A DNA stretch of 7,947 nt from CAZTLI01 sp964614375 (GCA_964614375.1 CAZTLI010000248.1:1-7947), one strand, 5' to 3'. Shown: positions 1 to 6,775, numbered from the stretch's first letter. The notes: a model not told the origin generated them from the sequence alone. Program-made: numbers and translations.

Positions 1-2
1 GC

Positions 3-314
3 GATGGCTGGATTGCGCTGGCGATTGTGATTTTTGGCGGTTGGCATCCCTTCCGTGTGGTGTTGGGGGCATATCTGTTCGCGGCCCTGCGCGCCTTGAC
101 TTCCGCTGTCCAGCGCAGCCCGGATGTCAATATCCCGCTGGTGCTGTTGAACGCGCTGCCGTGGACGCTGATGATTGTCACATTGTTGATGGTCAGCACA
201 GGGACAATCGAACGCCTACTGCAAATCATGCCGCGCCCGGTGCAGCGCCGGATGCGGAGCTTCCTCCGTTCCGACCCGTCGCGCGCCATCGGCACGCGGT
301 TTGATGAGGAGTGA
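3..314 (+). CDS. ABC transporter permease, sugar/nucleoside type (C-terminal part only)
   Basis: The reading frame is open from the window edge to a TGA at 312-314, giving 103 residues; the start lies outside the window. The visible part begins DGWIALAIVIFGGWHPFRVVLGAYLF, which matches the last conserved block of RbsC/YufQ-like permeases (usually a G-GWIAL-A-VIF-G-W-P motif followed by a final membrane segment). A second hydrophobic stretch follows (about 48-65, containing LPWTLMIVTLLMV), then a basic cytoplasmic tail ending in GTRFDEE. These permeases form the membrane channel of importers for simple sugars or nucleosides, together with a lipoprotein and an ATPase that would lie upstream. 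The stop is only 9 nt from the convergent stop of the next gene. The last 48 codons are duplicated at 1288-1431. The permease class is fairly sure; the substrate is unknown. Confidence 0.8.
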   Translation, partial: DGWIALAIVIFGGWHPFRVVLGAYLFAALRALTSAVQRSPDVNIPLVLLNALPWTLMIVTLLMVSTGTIERLLQIMPRPVQRRMRSFLRSDPSRAIGTRFDEE

Positions 315-433
315 GGTTACGTATTACGCATAGACAGGTGGTAGTTTCACACCATGTTCACGAAGAGGGGTTTCTGTGGCTTTGAATATCTCGCGTGCTA
401 CAGTGGGTTTAATCCGTTCCACAGCGAGGATGA
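170..433. repeat. 264-bp perfect direct repeat, copy 1
   Basis: Read base by base, this segment is identical to 1287-1550 with a constant offset of 1117 and no mismatch found. It holds the last 48 codons of the permease, the 9-nt gap and the last 36 codons (110 nt with the stop) of the minus-strand DUF2283-like gene. Both genes are intact in this copy, so it is probably the parental copy. Identity ends at 169/1286 on the left and 434/1551 on the right. Confidence 0.95.
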
Positions 434-761
434 GATCGCCCATATTGGAAAACGTGGGATTAACATCGCTCAAACGCCATACCCGTTCCACATTGGCATG
501 ATGTGGCAGGAAGCTAAATGTAAAGTCCTCAATTTGTAAACCAACGATTTCTTTTGTTGATTCTTCATACAGCAGGGCGATGTGTTCATCATCAATGTAA
601 TGCACAACGGTATTCAACTCCGGCACAAAGCGTAGAATCAGCGCGTCGAATACTTCATCGTAGCTGATGGAGGGATTCAATTTTCTGTCACGTACCAGCG
701 CTTCCAGTCGTGATGTTTTCAGGTCACTTGTTGATATTAAACGTTCTAATTTGCGGGCCAT
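324..761 (-). CDS. DUF2283-like protein, putative antitoxin partner of the adjacent nuclease-fold protein
   Basis: This is a 145-residue protein with no signal peptide or membrane segment. Residues 33-80 (SYDEVFDALILRF ... VVHYIDDEHIALLYEE ... EIVGLQIEDF) have the layout of the small DUF2283 fold: beta strands, an acidic turn, and a 'VGLQIEDF' strand like the family's 'vGieIlda' ending. The rest is charged helical sequence. An AGGAG ribosome site lies 10 nt upstream of the ATG, inside the preceding gene. It overlaps that PBECR-like gene by 16 nt, which implies co-translation and a two-gene operon. The pairing with a RelE-superfamily nuclease fold suggests an antitoxin or immunity role, but no DNA-binding domain can be named. 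The gene is AT-richer than the flanking genes, which hints at transfer. Its last 36 codons are copied at 1441-1550. Confidence 0.75.
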   Translation of the reverse strand: MARKLERLISTSDLKTSRLEALVRDRKLNPSISYDEVFDALILRFVPELNTVVHYIDDEHIALLYEESTKEIVGLQIEDFTFSFLPHHANVERVWRLSDVNPTFSNMGDLILAVERIKPTVAREIFKATETPLREHGVKLPPVYA

Positions 762-1075
762 ATCAGTGCTTCTCCTGATTTCGGCGTATCAGTACGAAAT
801 GCGGTGATGACCTTCCCGACTTCATGTTCATCAAATTCGACAACGACTTTTGTGTACAGCGTCTTTTTTGCATTGAGTCTATAGTACACATTTCTTTCAG
901 GTCGTTTCGCATCCGCATAGATAAATCCAAATGTTGGATCGGTTAGTGTGAGCTGAATTTCCTCTTCCTGTTCGAGCATGTTGGGGTGATTAGTGAGAAT
1001 GTGGTAATGAAAGCAATCCTCAGTGCAGATAACCTTCCGCCCGCGCGGGTCTTTCACTTCAAAAAGATTAGACAT
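746..1075 (-). CDS. PBECR-like (Barnase-EndoU-ColicinE5/D-RelE superfamily) nuclease-fold protein, putative toxin
   Basis: This 109-residue protein begins NLFEVKDPRGRKVICTEDCF, the usual opening of small PBECR-type proteins. It then shows the family's marks: HIL-xx-HPNM at 25-33, an EEIQLTLTDPTFGF helix-strand at 38-51 (usually 'I...TL.nPd.I'), VYYR at 63-66, KVVVEF at 76-81 and VITAFRT at 89-95. Families with this fold include RNA-cleaving toxins. Here H25, H30, the tyrosines 64-65 and R66 are plausible active-site residues; that is inference. No good Shine-Dalgarno site precedes the ATG, whereas the overlapping downstream gene has one, so the partner may be made in excess of this protein. 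Gene order is toxin first. Low GC suggests lateral acquisition. Alternative: a non-toxic domain of the same fold. Confidence 0.65.
   Translation of the reverse strand: MSNLFEVKDPRGRKVICTEDCFHYHILTNHPNMLEQEEEIQLTLTDPTFGFIYADAKRPERNVYYRLNAKKTLYTKVVVEFDEHEVGKVITAFRTDTPKSGEALIWPAN
772..776 (-). promoter_or_regulatory. Shine-Dalgarno site of the DUF2283-like gene
   Basis: On the minus strand the sequence is AGGAG, 10 nt before the ATG at 761. It lies inside the 3' end of the PBECR-like gene. It fixes the start of the partner gene and supports translation from one bicistronic mRNA. Confidence 0.6.
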
Positions 1076-1286
1076 TACAATTATGCTTAAGAGAAAGGGA
1101 ATACATAATTCACCTCTAGTATACCGTCATTGTCCTGAGAATGATTAACAGAATATATGGACTGCATAAAAGTTTAATTGATTTTGGGATAGAACCTGCC
1201 AAAAGCATGTTGCAATACGGCACAAGCATCGTAATCCCCAGTAATTCCGCGCCCACCCACCACAAACGCCCAGGTACGGCAGCGAC
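1076..1286. other. intergenic mosaic between the module and repeat copy 2
   Basis: The first ~110 nt are AT-rich like the module. From about 1200 to 1286 the composition returns to that of the flanking chromosome. The minus strand stays open across 1116-1286; its GC-rich half reads AAVPGRLWWVGAELLGITM, a hydrophobic, membrane-like stretch. It lies in the same direction as the broken NACHT gene downstream. It may be a scrap of a former gene, but no start, ribosome site or family could be assigned. I do not call a gene here. Confidence 0.4.
1118..1123 (-). promoter_or_regulatory. candidate -10 box for the toxin-antitoxin-like operon
   Basis: The minus strand reads TATACT, 42 nt upstream of the PBECR-like start codon, within AT-rich sequence. 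No convincing -35 hexamer is seen at 16-18 nt, so this is weak support for a promoter driving the two minus-strand genes. Confidence 0.3.
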
Positions 1287-1287
1287 G

Positions 1288-1431
1288 ATGATTGTCACAT
1301 TGTTGATGGTCAGCACAGGGACAATCGAACGCCTACTGCAAATCATGCCGCGCCCGGTGCAGCGCCGGATGCGGAGCTTCCTCCGTTCCGACCCGTCGCG
1401 CGCCATCGGCACGCGGTTTGATGAGGAGTGA
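1288..1431 (+). pseudogene. duplicated C-terminal fragment of the ABC permease
   Basis: The last 47-48 codons of the permease at 3-314 are repeated without change, ending at the TGA at 1429-1431. The frame stays open upstream to an ATG at 1141, giving a chimeric 96-residue reading frame. Its N-terminal half (1141-1287) resembles nothing I recognise and has no ribosome site, so this is treated as a dead fragment created by the duplication. Confidence 0.75.
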
Positions 1432-1440
1432 GGTTACGTA

Positions 1441-1550
1441 TTACGCATAGACAGGTGGTAGTTTCACACCATGTTCACGAAGAGGGGTTTCTGTGGCTTT
1501 GAATATCTCGCGTGCTACAGTGGGTTTAATCCGTTCCACAGCGAGGATGA
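1441..1550 (-). pseudogene. duplicated C-terminal fragment of the DUF2283-like gene
   Basis: These 36 codons plus stop repeat residues 110-145 of the protein at 324-761, without start or upstream part. They are joined at 1550/1551 to the NACHT gene in a different frame, so read-through from NACHT does not produce this tail. Confidence 0.75.
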
Positions 1551-2111
1551 CAGATTAAAAACCACTGGAATCGGTTCTTCAGGATTCAGTCGCGCCCGAT
1601 TGATGAGTTCACGCGCCAGCTCTAGCAGCGTCGTCGTCTTGCCCGCGCCCGGTTCGCCCAATATCAGCAGTTCCTGTCCCACTTTGTCAAATACGTCAAT
1701 AATGGCGGTGTTGGGTGGGAGTGTTTCCGCTTTCGTGCCCGGCTGTTTCAGCACCATGTCTACCGCTTCGGGACGGGTCATGATGCCCAATTTGACCAGT
1801 TCTGCGCCATATAGCGACCGATTCAATACCCCCTCAATCCAGGAACGATGCACATTATCAAGGAGTCTGCCACGATTACGCCGCAGGTCATCATCGGTTA
1901 TCGGGCGTGGCTGTGTGAGAGGCCGATCATCAACAAAAAATGAGGTGATGACTGCTGCAAGGCCGCCGAGAAAGCCCGCAAGCGGTTCAAATCCCGGTTG
2001 GGCAATCAACCATACAACGGTCACGCCCCACATGAGGATACCAATTATCCGCAGCAGCCAACGTGCGGATAAGCGTTTCTTAATGCCCGTTGTTGGTGAT
2101 TGAGCAGACAT
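1515..2111 (-). pseudogene. membrane-anchored NACHT-type NTPase, truncated after Walker A
   Basis: The reading frame gives 198 residues. Two hydrophobic segments (about 18-37 and 42-60) form an N-terminal membrane anchor. A linker follows, then VFDKVGQELLILGEPGAGKTTTLLELARELI (140-170) with a perfect Walker A (GEPGAGKTT, 152-160), and then IPVVFNLSS, the strand after Walker A typical of NACHT proteins. Native sequence stops at residue 187 (nt 1551). Residues 188-198 come from repeat copy 2 read in a foreign frame, ending in LWNGLNPL and a TAG. Walker B, the sensor motifs, the winged helix and any C-terminal repeats are lost; intact relatives run to many hundreds of residues. NACHT STAND proteins often act in signalling or anti-phage defence. 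The fragment may still be expressed but should not hydrolyse NTP normally. Confidence 0.8.
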
Positions 2112-2149
2112 GCTGTGCCTATGCGTTGGGTGTTAGCGCAATGTCTACT

Positions 2150-2178
2150 ATGATAAACCACCCATCCGCACACTGCAA
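2150..2178 (-). promoter_or_regulatory. sigma70-like promoter for the NACHT gene
   Basis: On the minus strand TTGCAG (2178-2173) is followed by a 17-nt spacer and TATCAT (2155-2150). Transcription would start near 2143, about 32 nt before the ATG at 2111. It lies in the 80-nt gap after the mutY stop, so the NACHT remnant could be transcribed on its own. Confidence 0.45.
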
Positions 2179-2191
2179 TTTTTGCGATTAA

Positions 2192-3289
2192 CTACAACAA
2201 CATCCCCCGTCTGGCATTGAGGGCGGCGATGACCTGGCGGTCTGCTTTGCCGAAGCTGTACTGGTCGAAGTCGTCGAGCGTCACCCAGCGGAAATCATGG
2301 ACGCCGGTGGCCTGCGGGTCGCCGTCAATATGCTGGCATTCATAGGCGTGCAATGTGATTTTGAAGTGGGTGAAGGCATGTTTGACGCGCACAAACAGGC
2401 CGCCCACATCCACGTCAATCGCCAGTTCTTCGCGCAGTTCTCGCCGCAGACAGTCCGGCAGCGATTCGCCGTCTTCCTGCTTGCCGCCGGGAAATTCCCA
2501 CAAGCCGCCGAGCAAACCATCCAGCGGACGCTGGGCGATGAGGATGCGCCCATCCTGTCCATAGATGATGCCCGCCGCCACGTCATAGTGGGGAGTCGGG
2601 GCGCGGCGCTTTTTTATGGGGCGTTCGGATTGGGTGTTATTGGCATAGGCGCGGCACTGACTTTGCAGGGGACAGTCCCCACACAGGGGATTGCGCGGCT
2701 TGCAGACTGTGCGCCCCAATTCCATCAGGGCTTGATTGTAATCGCCGGGACGGTCATGCGAGAGCCACGCTTCCGCCACCTGCCACAACTGATTTTTGAC
2801 CGTCGTTTGGGTCACATCGTCGGCTAAATCCAGCAAACGGGCGAATACACGGATCACATTACCATCGAGCAGCGGCGCGGGCACATTAAAGGCAATGCTG
2901 GCAAGCGCGCCCGCCGTATAGCGTCCGATACCGGGCAGTGCAATCAGTCCGGCGACGGTCTGCGGGAATTGTCCGTCATGGTCACTCACGATCATTTGAG
3001 CGAGTTTGTATAAGTTGCGCGCCCGACTATAATAACCCAATCCTTCCCATCGTTTGAGCACATCATCCAGCGGCGCGGCGGCAAGGGCCTGAATAGTGGG
3101 AAAGGCCGCCAGAAAACGGTTATAATAGGGCACAACGGTTTCGACCTGGGTTTGTTGCAGCATAATTTCAGACACCCAGACACGATAGGCATCGGGTCGC
3201 GTGGGGCTGTTGGGGGGCTGTCGCCAGGGCAGATCGTCGGCGTGCTGGTCATACCATGCCAGCAGCGGTTGTGCAATACGAGTCTTCAT
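2192..3289 (-). CDS. mutY: A/G-specific adenine glycosylase MutY
   Basis: This 365-residue base-excision repair enzyme removes adenine mispaired with 8-oxoguanine. The HhH-GPD domain shows SEIMLQQTQVETV with catalytic Glu41, the helix-hairpin-helix LPGIGRYTAGAL (118-129) and LLDGNVIRV with the catalytic Asp142. The 4Fe-4S cluster has Cys196, 203, 206 and 212 in the standard C-x6-C-x2-C-x5-C spacing. The C-terminal NUDIX-like domain has GGLWEFPGGK (261-270) and RELREELAI, and FTH at 306-308 in the place of the FSH loop that reads 8-oxoG. Length is normal. The frame is open 30 codons further upstream (to 3379), but MutY proteins start about where MKTRIAQPLLAW begins, so 3289 is chosen. It is divergent from the SLOG gene, with 145 nt between the starts. 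Confidence 0.96.
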   Translation of the reverse strand: MKTRIAQPLLAWYDQHADDLPWRQPPNSPTRPDAYRVWVSEIMLQQTQVETVVPYYNRFLAAFPTIQALAAAPLDDVLKRWEGLGYYSRARNLYKLAQMIVSDHDGQFPQTVAGLIALPGIGRYTAGALASIAFNVPAPLLDGNVIRVFARLLDLADDVTQTTVKNQLWQVAEAWLSHDRPGDYNQALMELGRTVCKPRNPLCGDCPLQSQCRAYANNTQSERPIKKRRAPTPHYDVAAGIIYGQDGRILIAQRPLDGLLGGLWEFPGGKQEDGESLPDCLRRELREELAIDVDVGGLFVRVKHAFTHFKITLHAYECQHIDGDPQATGVHDFRWVTLDDFDQYSFGKADRQVIAALNARRGMLL

Positions 3290-3434
3290 AAAGCCGTTGC
3301 TATACAGAAAGTTTACAGGTTTTAGCAGGCGCAAGTTGCCAGATGATAGTACACTAAAAGCAACAACGCCGCTCGTCAACGGGCAATGGGGAGCACAGAG
3401 CGGTAATCCGCCCGGTCAGATTCGAGAAAATTCG

Positions 3435-4229
3435 ATGGATACAAATACGTCAACCACTAACAATCCGCAACCTGTGCGTAACCAGCCTTTTTCGATCCCG
3501 TTCGCGGGGGGGAACACAGCCACTGGGATGCTGGTCTCGCAGCATGCCGACCCGCAGTGGATATTAAAGATGCTGGGACTCACCACACCAGCGCCAGCGA
3601 TATTCATCACCGGCGGCGCGGGCTATATGACCGCCGAAGACCAGCGCGTCACCGAGCAAATTATTGAAGAAGGGGTCGCGCGCTTCGCGCAGGAACATCA
3701 CATCACCATTGTCGATGGCGGCACAGAATCCGGGGTGATGCAGTTGATTGGCGAAGCCCGCCGCAAACATGGTTATACCTTTCCGCTGATAGGCGTCGCG
3801 CCCGCGGCGAAGGTGCAATATCCCGGTTATAGCAATCCCGCCCACGAAGCCGAACTCGAAGACAGTCACTCGCATTTTGTGCTGGTTGATGCGCCCGATT
3901 GGGGCGATGAATCGCAGATGATTGTGCAGTTGACTCGTGCAATGGCAGAAGACCTGCCCGCGTTAGGCATTCTCATCAACGGCGGTAAAATTTCCAAGCA
4001 GGATGTCTATCTCGCAACCGCCCGCGGGACGCGCAAAATCCCGATTCTGGTGCTCGAAGGCAGTGGGCGCTTTGCCGATGATCTGGCGACGGCCTTCCGC
4101 ACAGGCAAAACCAACCAGAGCATCATTAAGGCGATTATCGCCGGTGGCGACATTGAACTCACGTCCACCACCGAAGGCGCAGACGCCATGTGGAAAAAAT
4201 TGGTCGAGCGGTTTGAGAAGAAGTCGTAA
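3435..4229 (+). CDS. TRPM-type SLOG (LSDAT) domain protein, predicted nucleotide-ligand sensor
   Basis: This is a 264-residue soluble protein. After a polar N-terminus it has a Rossmann-like SLOG fold: AIFITGGAGYM (55-65), TIVDGGTESGVM (91-102), FPLIGVAP (116-123), HFVLVDAPDWGDES (147-160), LGILINGGKIS (177-187) and ILVLEGSGRFADDL (204-217). The pattern of glycine turns with 'GTESGVM', 'WGDES' and 'INGG' is that of the prokaryotic LSDAT group. These are related to the N-terminal domains of TRPM channels and more distantly to LOG and DprA proteins. The family is predicted to bind nucleotide-derived ligands rather than act as a channel. The start at 3435 is the first ATG after a short GAG site; the frame is open further upstream but that part is unlike the family. 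The next gene, 77 nt downstream, encodes a membrane TPR protein, its likely partner. Confidence 0.85.
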   Translation: MDTNTSTTNNPQPVRNQPFSIPFAGGNTATGMLVSQHADPQWILKMLGLTTPAPAIFITGGAGYMTAEDQRVTEQIIEEGVARFAQEHHITIVDGGTESGVMQLIGEARRKHGYTFPLIGVAPAAKVQYPGYSNPAHEAELEDSHSHFVLVDAPDWGDESQMIVQLTRAMAEDLPALGILINGGKISKQDVYLATARGTRKIPILVLEGSGRFADDLATAFRTGKTNQSIIKAIIAGGDIELTSTTEGADAMWKKLVERFEKKS

Positions 4230-4254
4230 TCAGATTGTGGGTGTTAGGTGTGTT

Positions 4255-4280
4255 GCTGACGGGCTGAACTGCTGACGGGC
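4255..4280 (+). repeat. short tandem direct repeat between the SLOG and TPR genes
   Basis: GCTGACGGGC occurs at 4255-4264 and again at 4271-4280, a 16-nt period in the 77-nt spacer. It could be a binding site for a regulator or chance slippage. Confidence 0.5.
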
Positions 4281-4293
4281 AAGCACAGTGGAT

Positions 4294-4300
4294 AAAGGAA
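4294..4300 (+). promoter_or_regulatory. ribosome binding site deciding the start of the TPR gene
   Basis: AAAGGAA precedes two in-frame ATGs at 4301 and 4307. Only the second has workable spacing (7 nt after AAGGA); the first abuts the site. The 4307 start also gives a cleaner signal peptide beginning MRRLAVMGF. Confidence 0.6.
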
Positions 4301-4306
4301 ATGATC

Positions 4307-5749
4307 ATGCGTCGGTTGGCTGTAATGGGTTTCATTGGATTACTCTTCCTTGTGAGTGCCGTCGGTCTCGCACAGGATGACGAACCTGTCGCCACGCCGG
4401 ATGACACCACAACGACACAAACACAACCCACCGCTCAACCGGACATTCTCCAGCGTGCCGAAGACCTCACCCGGCGCGCCGAAGATGCCGCCACGCGCGC
4501 ACAGGACGCCGCCGACCGCGCCCTTGAATCGGCTGCCCGTGTGACCGAATTGGAAGACAGTATTCAGGATACGTTATTGCAGGCCGAAAATGCGGTTGAC
4601 CTCGGCTTTAATTTGCTCGGTTTGTTCGAGGCGTTCAGTTTCATCGTGACCGTTGTGGGCGGTGCGCTGGCGGTGTTTGGGGTGACTCGCGTCATTTCGG
4701 CACAAAACGAACTCACACGCGGGCGCGAACGCATCGAAAAAGAATTGGCAGGCTCTACCGAACGCTTTGAGCAGCGCCTGAATGAAAAAGAGACCGAACT
4801 GGAACAACTGCGCGATGAGCTAAAAACCAGCGCCGAACAGCAGCGCGATCGGCTCGAAAAAGCGTCGCTGGCGCAGTCGCTGCTGCCCCTGGGTGAACGC
4901 CAGTACAAAGCGCAAGATTATGGCGGCGCGCTCGATACCTATAAACGCGCCCTCGAACTCGACCCGCACAACCTCATCATTCACTATCGTCTCGGGTATG
5001 TGTATACCCAAAGTGGCAATCTCGAAGCGGCACAATATCACCTCAAGCGGTCACTGGAAATCGAACCGAATTTCGCCCCATCTCTGGCAGGATTGGGGTA
5101 TGTGTATCGGCGGATTGGCGAAAAGATGGATACCGGGATCGAACGCGATGTCATGCTCAACCTCGCCGAACGCAGCATCCTCGACGCGCTGAAAATCTCG
5201 CCGCGGCTTATTGATGACGATGGCGAATCGTGGTGGGGGTCGTTGGGTGGCTTGTATCGTCGGCGCGGGCAAATCGAACAGGCCATCTATGCCTATCAAC
5301 GGGCGACGGAAGTGGTTCCCCACTCGTCCTATGGTCTGGGCAATCTGGCGCTGCTCTATGTCCAGACGCACAACCGCGAAGAAATGCTCAAAACCTACGA
5401 AAAGGTCGAACGGATTGCTGCCGCCGAAGCTGCCGCCGATGTCGATAACTACTGGGGTCACGCCGACTTACTCGTCGCGCAGCTTGCTTTGGGCAAAGGC
5501 GACGTTGCCCGCAGTACCCTTGAATATACGCTGGAAATTGTGCCCGATGATTCGCCTTATGTGCTCGAAAGTCTGCTCGATACGCTGGATCGCCTGTGTG
5601 AAGCGCTGGAGGATGATGAAGTCCCTCCCGTCAAATCCATCATCACCCGCATCCGCGAATATCAGACACAGCAGGCCGAAGCAGACGCCAAAAAACGCGC
5701 CGCCGACTCCAACGAAATGGCGGCGGTCAGCGAGAATGAGTCGTCCTGA
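4307..5749 (+). CDS. membrane-anchored coiled-coil/TPR protein
   Basis: This is a 480-residue protein. Residues 1-22 form a signal peptide (basic start, hydrophobic core, VGLA before Gln23). A Thr/Pro/Gln-rich linker follows (27-45), then an Ala/Arg/Glu-rich coiled coil (about 47-95) and a single transmembrane helix (about 103-130, containing FIVTVVGGALAVFGV). Basic residues follow the helix (TRVI, TRGRERIEK), which predicts the C-terminal part to be cytoplasmic. A second coiled coil (135-187) leads into about six TPRs: 190-222, 223-256, 257-301 (with an insertion), 307-340, 341-372 and 381-415. The tail is charged. TPRs bind partner proteins; no enzymatic motif is seen. It lies just behind the SLOG gene on the same strand, so a sensor-scaffold pair at the membrane is plausible but inferred. 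Confidence 0.85.
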   Translation: MRRLAVMGFIGLLFLVSAVGLAQDDEPVATPDDTTTTQTQPTAQPDILQRAEDLTRRAEDAATRAQDAADRALESAARVTELEDSIQDTLLQAENAVDLGFNLLGLFEAFSFIVTVVGGALAVFGVTRVISAQNELTRGRERIEKELAGSTERFEQRLNEKETELEQLRDELKTSAEQQRDRLEKASLAQSLLPLGERQYKAQDYGGALDTYKRALELDPHNLIIHYRLGYVYTQSGNLEAAQYHLKRSLEIEPNFAPSLAGLGYVYRRIGEKMDTGIERDVMLNLAERSILDALKISPRLIDDDGESWWGSLGGLYRRRGQIEQAIYAYQRATEVVPHSSYGLGNLALLYVQTHNREEMLKTYEKVERIAAAEAAADVDNYWGHADLLVAQLALGKGDVARSTLEYTLEIVPDDSPYVLESLLDTLDRLCEALEDDEVPPVKSIITRIREYQTQQAEADAKKRAADSNEMAAVSENESS

Positions 5750-5921
5750 GCCACAGCCGCAACCTGCCAGCGCCATTGTCGCTCATCCACCGACTATGCC
5801 GCACACCCGGATTTTCCCACTCGATAACAGGGTGTATCTATCGTGATGCAGCGATGACCACACATTTAATCATCGTCAACCAATGCTGTTTGTGTTGTAC
5901 GGGTAGCGCTTGGATTGGTAT

Positions 5922-5925
5922 GGAG
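5922..5925 (+). promoter_or_regulatory. Shine-Dalgarno site of the MBL-fold gene
   Basis: GGAG lies 7 nt before the ATG at 5933. This picks 5933 over the in-frame ATG at 5915, which would place the site inside the coding sequence. Confidence 0.6.
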
Positions 5926-5932
5926 AATAGGC

Positions 5933-6775
5933 ATGCGTCAAATAAAACTGGGGCAAGCGACAGTTACAGTGATTAATATTGGCGATATTTATCTACCGGT
6001 AGCGGAGTATCTGGGTGTGCCAGAAACCGATTTAGCGTCGCGCCATGATTTACATGGTTTGGCAGACCAGACCACGATGCCTATTCACTGTGTTCACATC
6101 CAACTGCCGCATACCTCGGCGCTGGTGGATGCGGGCATTTATGATGTCGAGACAGACCCGGAGTATGCGCTGCCCGATTATACGCCACCGCCCGCGCTGG
6201 TTGACCAACTGCTCGAAGCGGGGATAGAACGCAACGCAATCACGCATGTGATTATCACCCATCGTCATTGGGATCACTTCAACGGTACAACGTATGAGGT
6301 CGATGGACAGCTATTGCCACGTTTTCCCAACGCAACCTGTTATCTGGGACGGCCTGACTGGGAACGGGCTGAACAACCGTTGCAAGACCCTAATTCATTA
6401 GAATCGCGCACGCTCAAAGTGCTGCATCAACAGGGTGTGCTGCAACTGGTGGAGGGGAACATTGACGTGGTGGATGGAATCACGATTTTTGCCGCGCCCG
6501 GTGAAACGCGCGGGCATCAAATTGTCCGCGTTCAATCCGGTGGAGAGACGTTATACTGTCTGGGCGACCTCTATCATCACCCGGTAGAATTTGCACAACC
6601 TGAATGGAAAGTGTCGTGGGCGAACGCAGAGACCATCATGGCGAGTCGTCAGGCGCTGACCACACGCGCGCTGGACGAAAACGCGCTGCTCATCGCCACT
6701 CACATCCCCTCGGTTGGCAGGCTGCGCCCGACCTCAAGTGGTGTGGATTGGGAGCCTGTTTTTGATGTTGAATAG
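5933..6775 (+). CDS. MBL-fold metallo-hydrolase
   Basis: This is a 280-residue soluble protein. The metallo-beta-lactamase metal site is complete: THRHWDH with His110, His112, Asp114 and His115; GETRGH with His195; GDLYHH with Asp212; and a last histidine, His257, in IATHIPSVGRL. The N-terminal part carries the usual beta strands and SALVDAG (62-68), the strand that precedes the metal loop. The set would bind two metal ions and hydrolyse an ester, lactone or similar bond in the cytoplasm. The overall layout and length recall the lactonase/AidC-like branch of the superfamily, but the substrate cannot be read from the sequence. The 183-nt gap to the TPR gene argues for separate transcription. 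No signal peptide is present. Confidence 0.9.
   Translation: MRQIKLGQATVTVINIGDIYLPVAEYLGVPETDLASRHDLHGLADQTTMPIHCVHIQLPHTSALVDAGIYDVETDPEYALPDYTPPPALVDQLLEAGIERNAITHVIITHRHWDHFNGTTYEVDGQLLPRFPNATCYLGRPDWERAEQPLQDPNSLESRTLKVLHQQGVLQLVEGNIDVVDGITIFAAPGETRGHQIVRVQSGGETLYCLGDLYHHPVEFAQPEWKVSWANAETIMASRQALTTRALDENALLIATHIPSVGRLRPTSSGVDWEPVFDVE

Larger units (their letters stand above)
1287..1550. repeat. 264-bp perfect direct repeat, copy 2
   Basis: This copy is identical to 170-433. It carries only gene ends: permease codons in plus orientation and partner-gene codons in minus orientation. Its right edge falls inside the NACHT reading frame. The left junctions share GACG just outside or at the edge (164-167 and 1284-1287), a short microhomology. 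Homologous recombination between the copies would excise 1117 bp carrying the whole PBECR-like gene and most of its partner. Confidence 0.95.

Noticed and set aside
1141..1431. A 96-residue plus-strand reading frame ending in the permease tail
   Set aside because: The second half is repeat copy 2 and the first half has no ribosome site or recognisable family. It is explained by the duplication.
1471..2103. A 210-residue plus-strand reading frame
   Set aside because: It lies opposite the NACHT fragment and its sequence is a Ser/Arg-rich low-complexity shadow. The minus frame carries Walker A and family sequence.
2297..2827. A 176-residue plus-strand reading frame
   Set aside because: It is antisense to the conserved MutY Fe-S and NUDIX regions, with no domain of its own.
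3290..3379. A 30-residue N-terminal extension of MutY
   Set aside because: The family starts at the MKTRIAQ position. The extension runs into the divergent promoter region and does not resemble a targeting signal.
5803..5835. ACACCC/GGGTGT inverted repeat between the TPR and MBL genes
   Set aside because: A 6-bp stem with a 21-nt loop and no T-run is within chance expectation.
5211..5846. A 211-residue plus-strand reading frame
   Set aside because: It is a frame-shifted shadow of the TPR gene with a biased Arg/Pro/Ser composition. It runs past that gene's stop only by chance.
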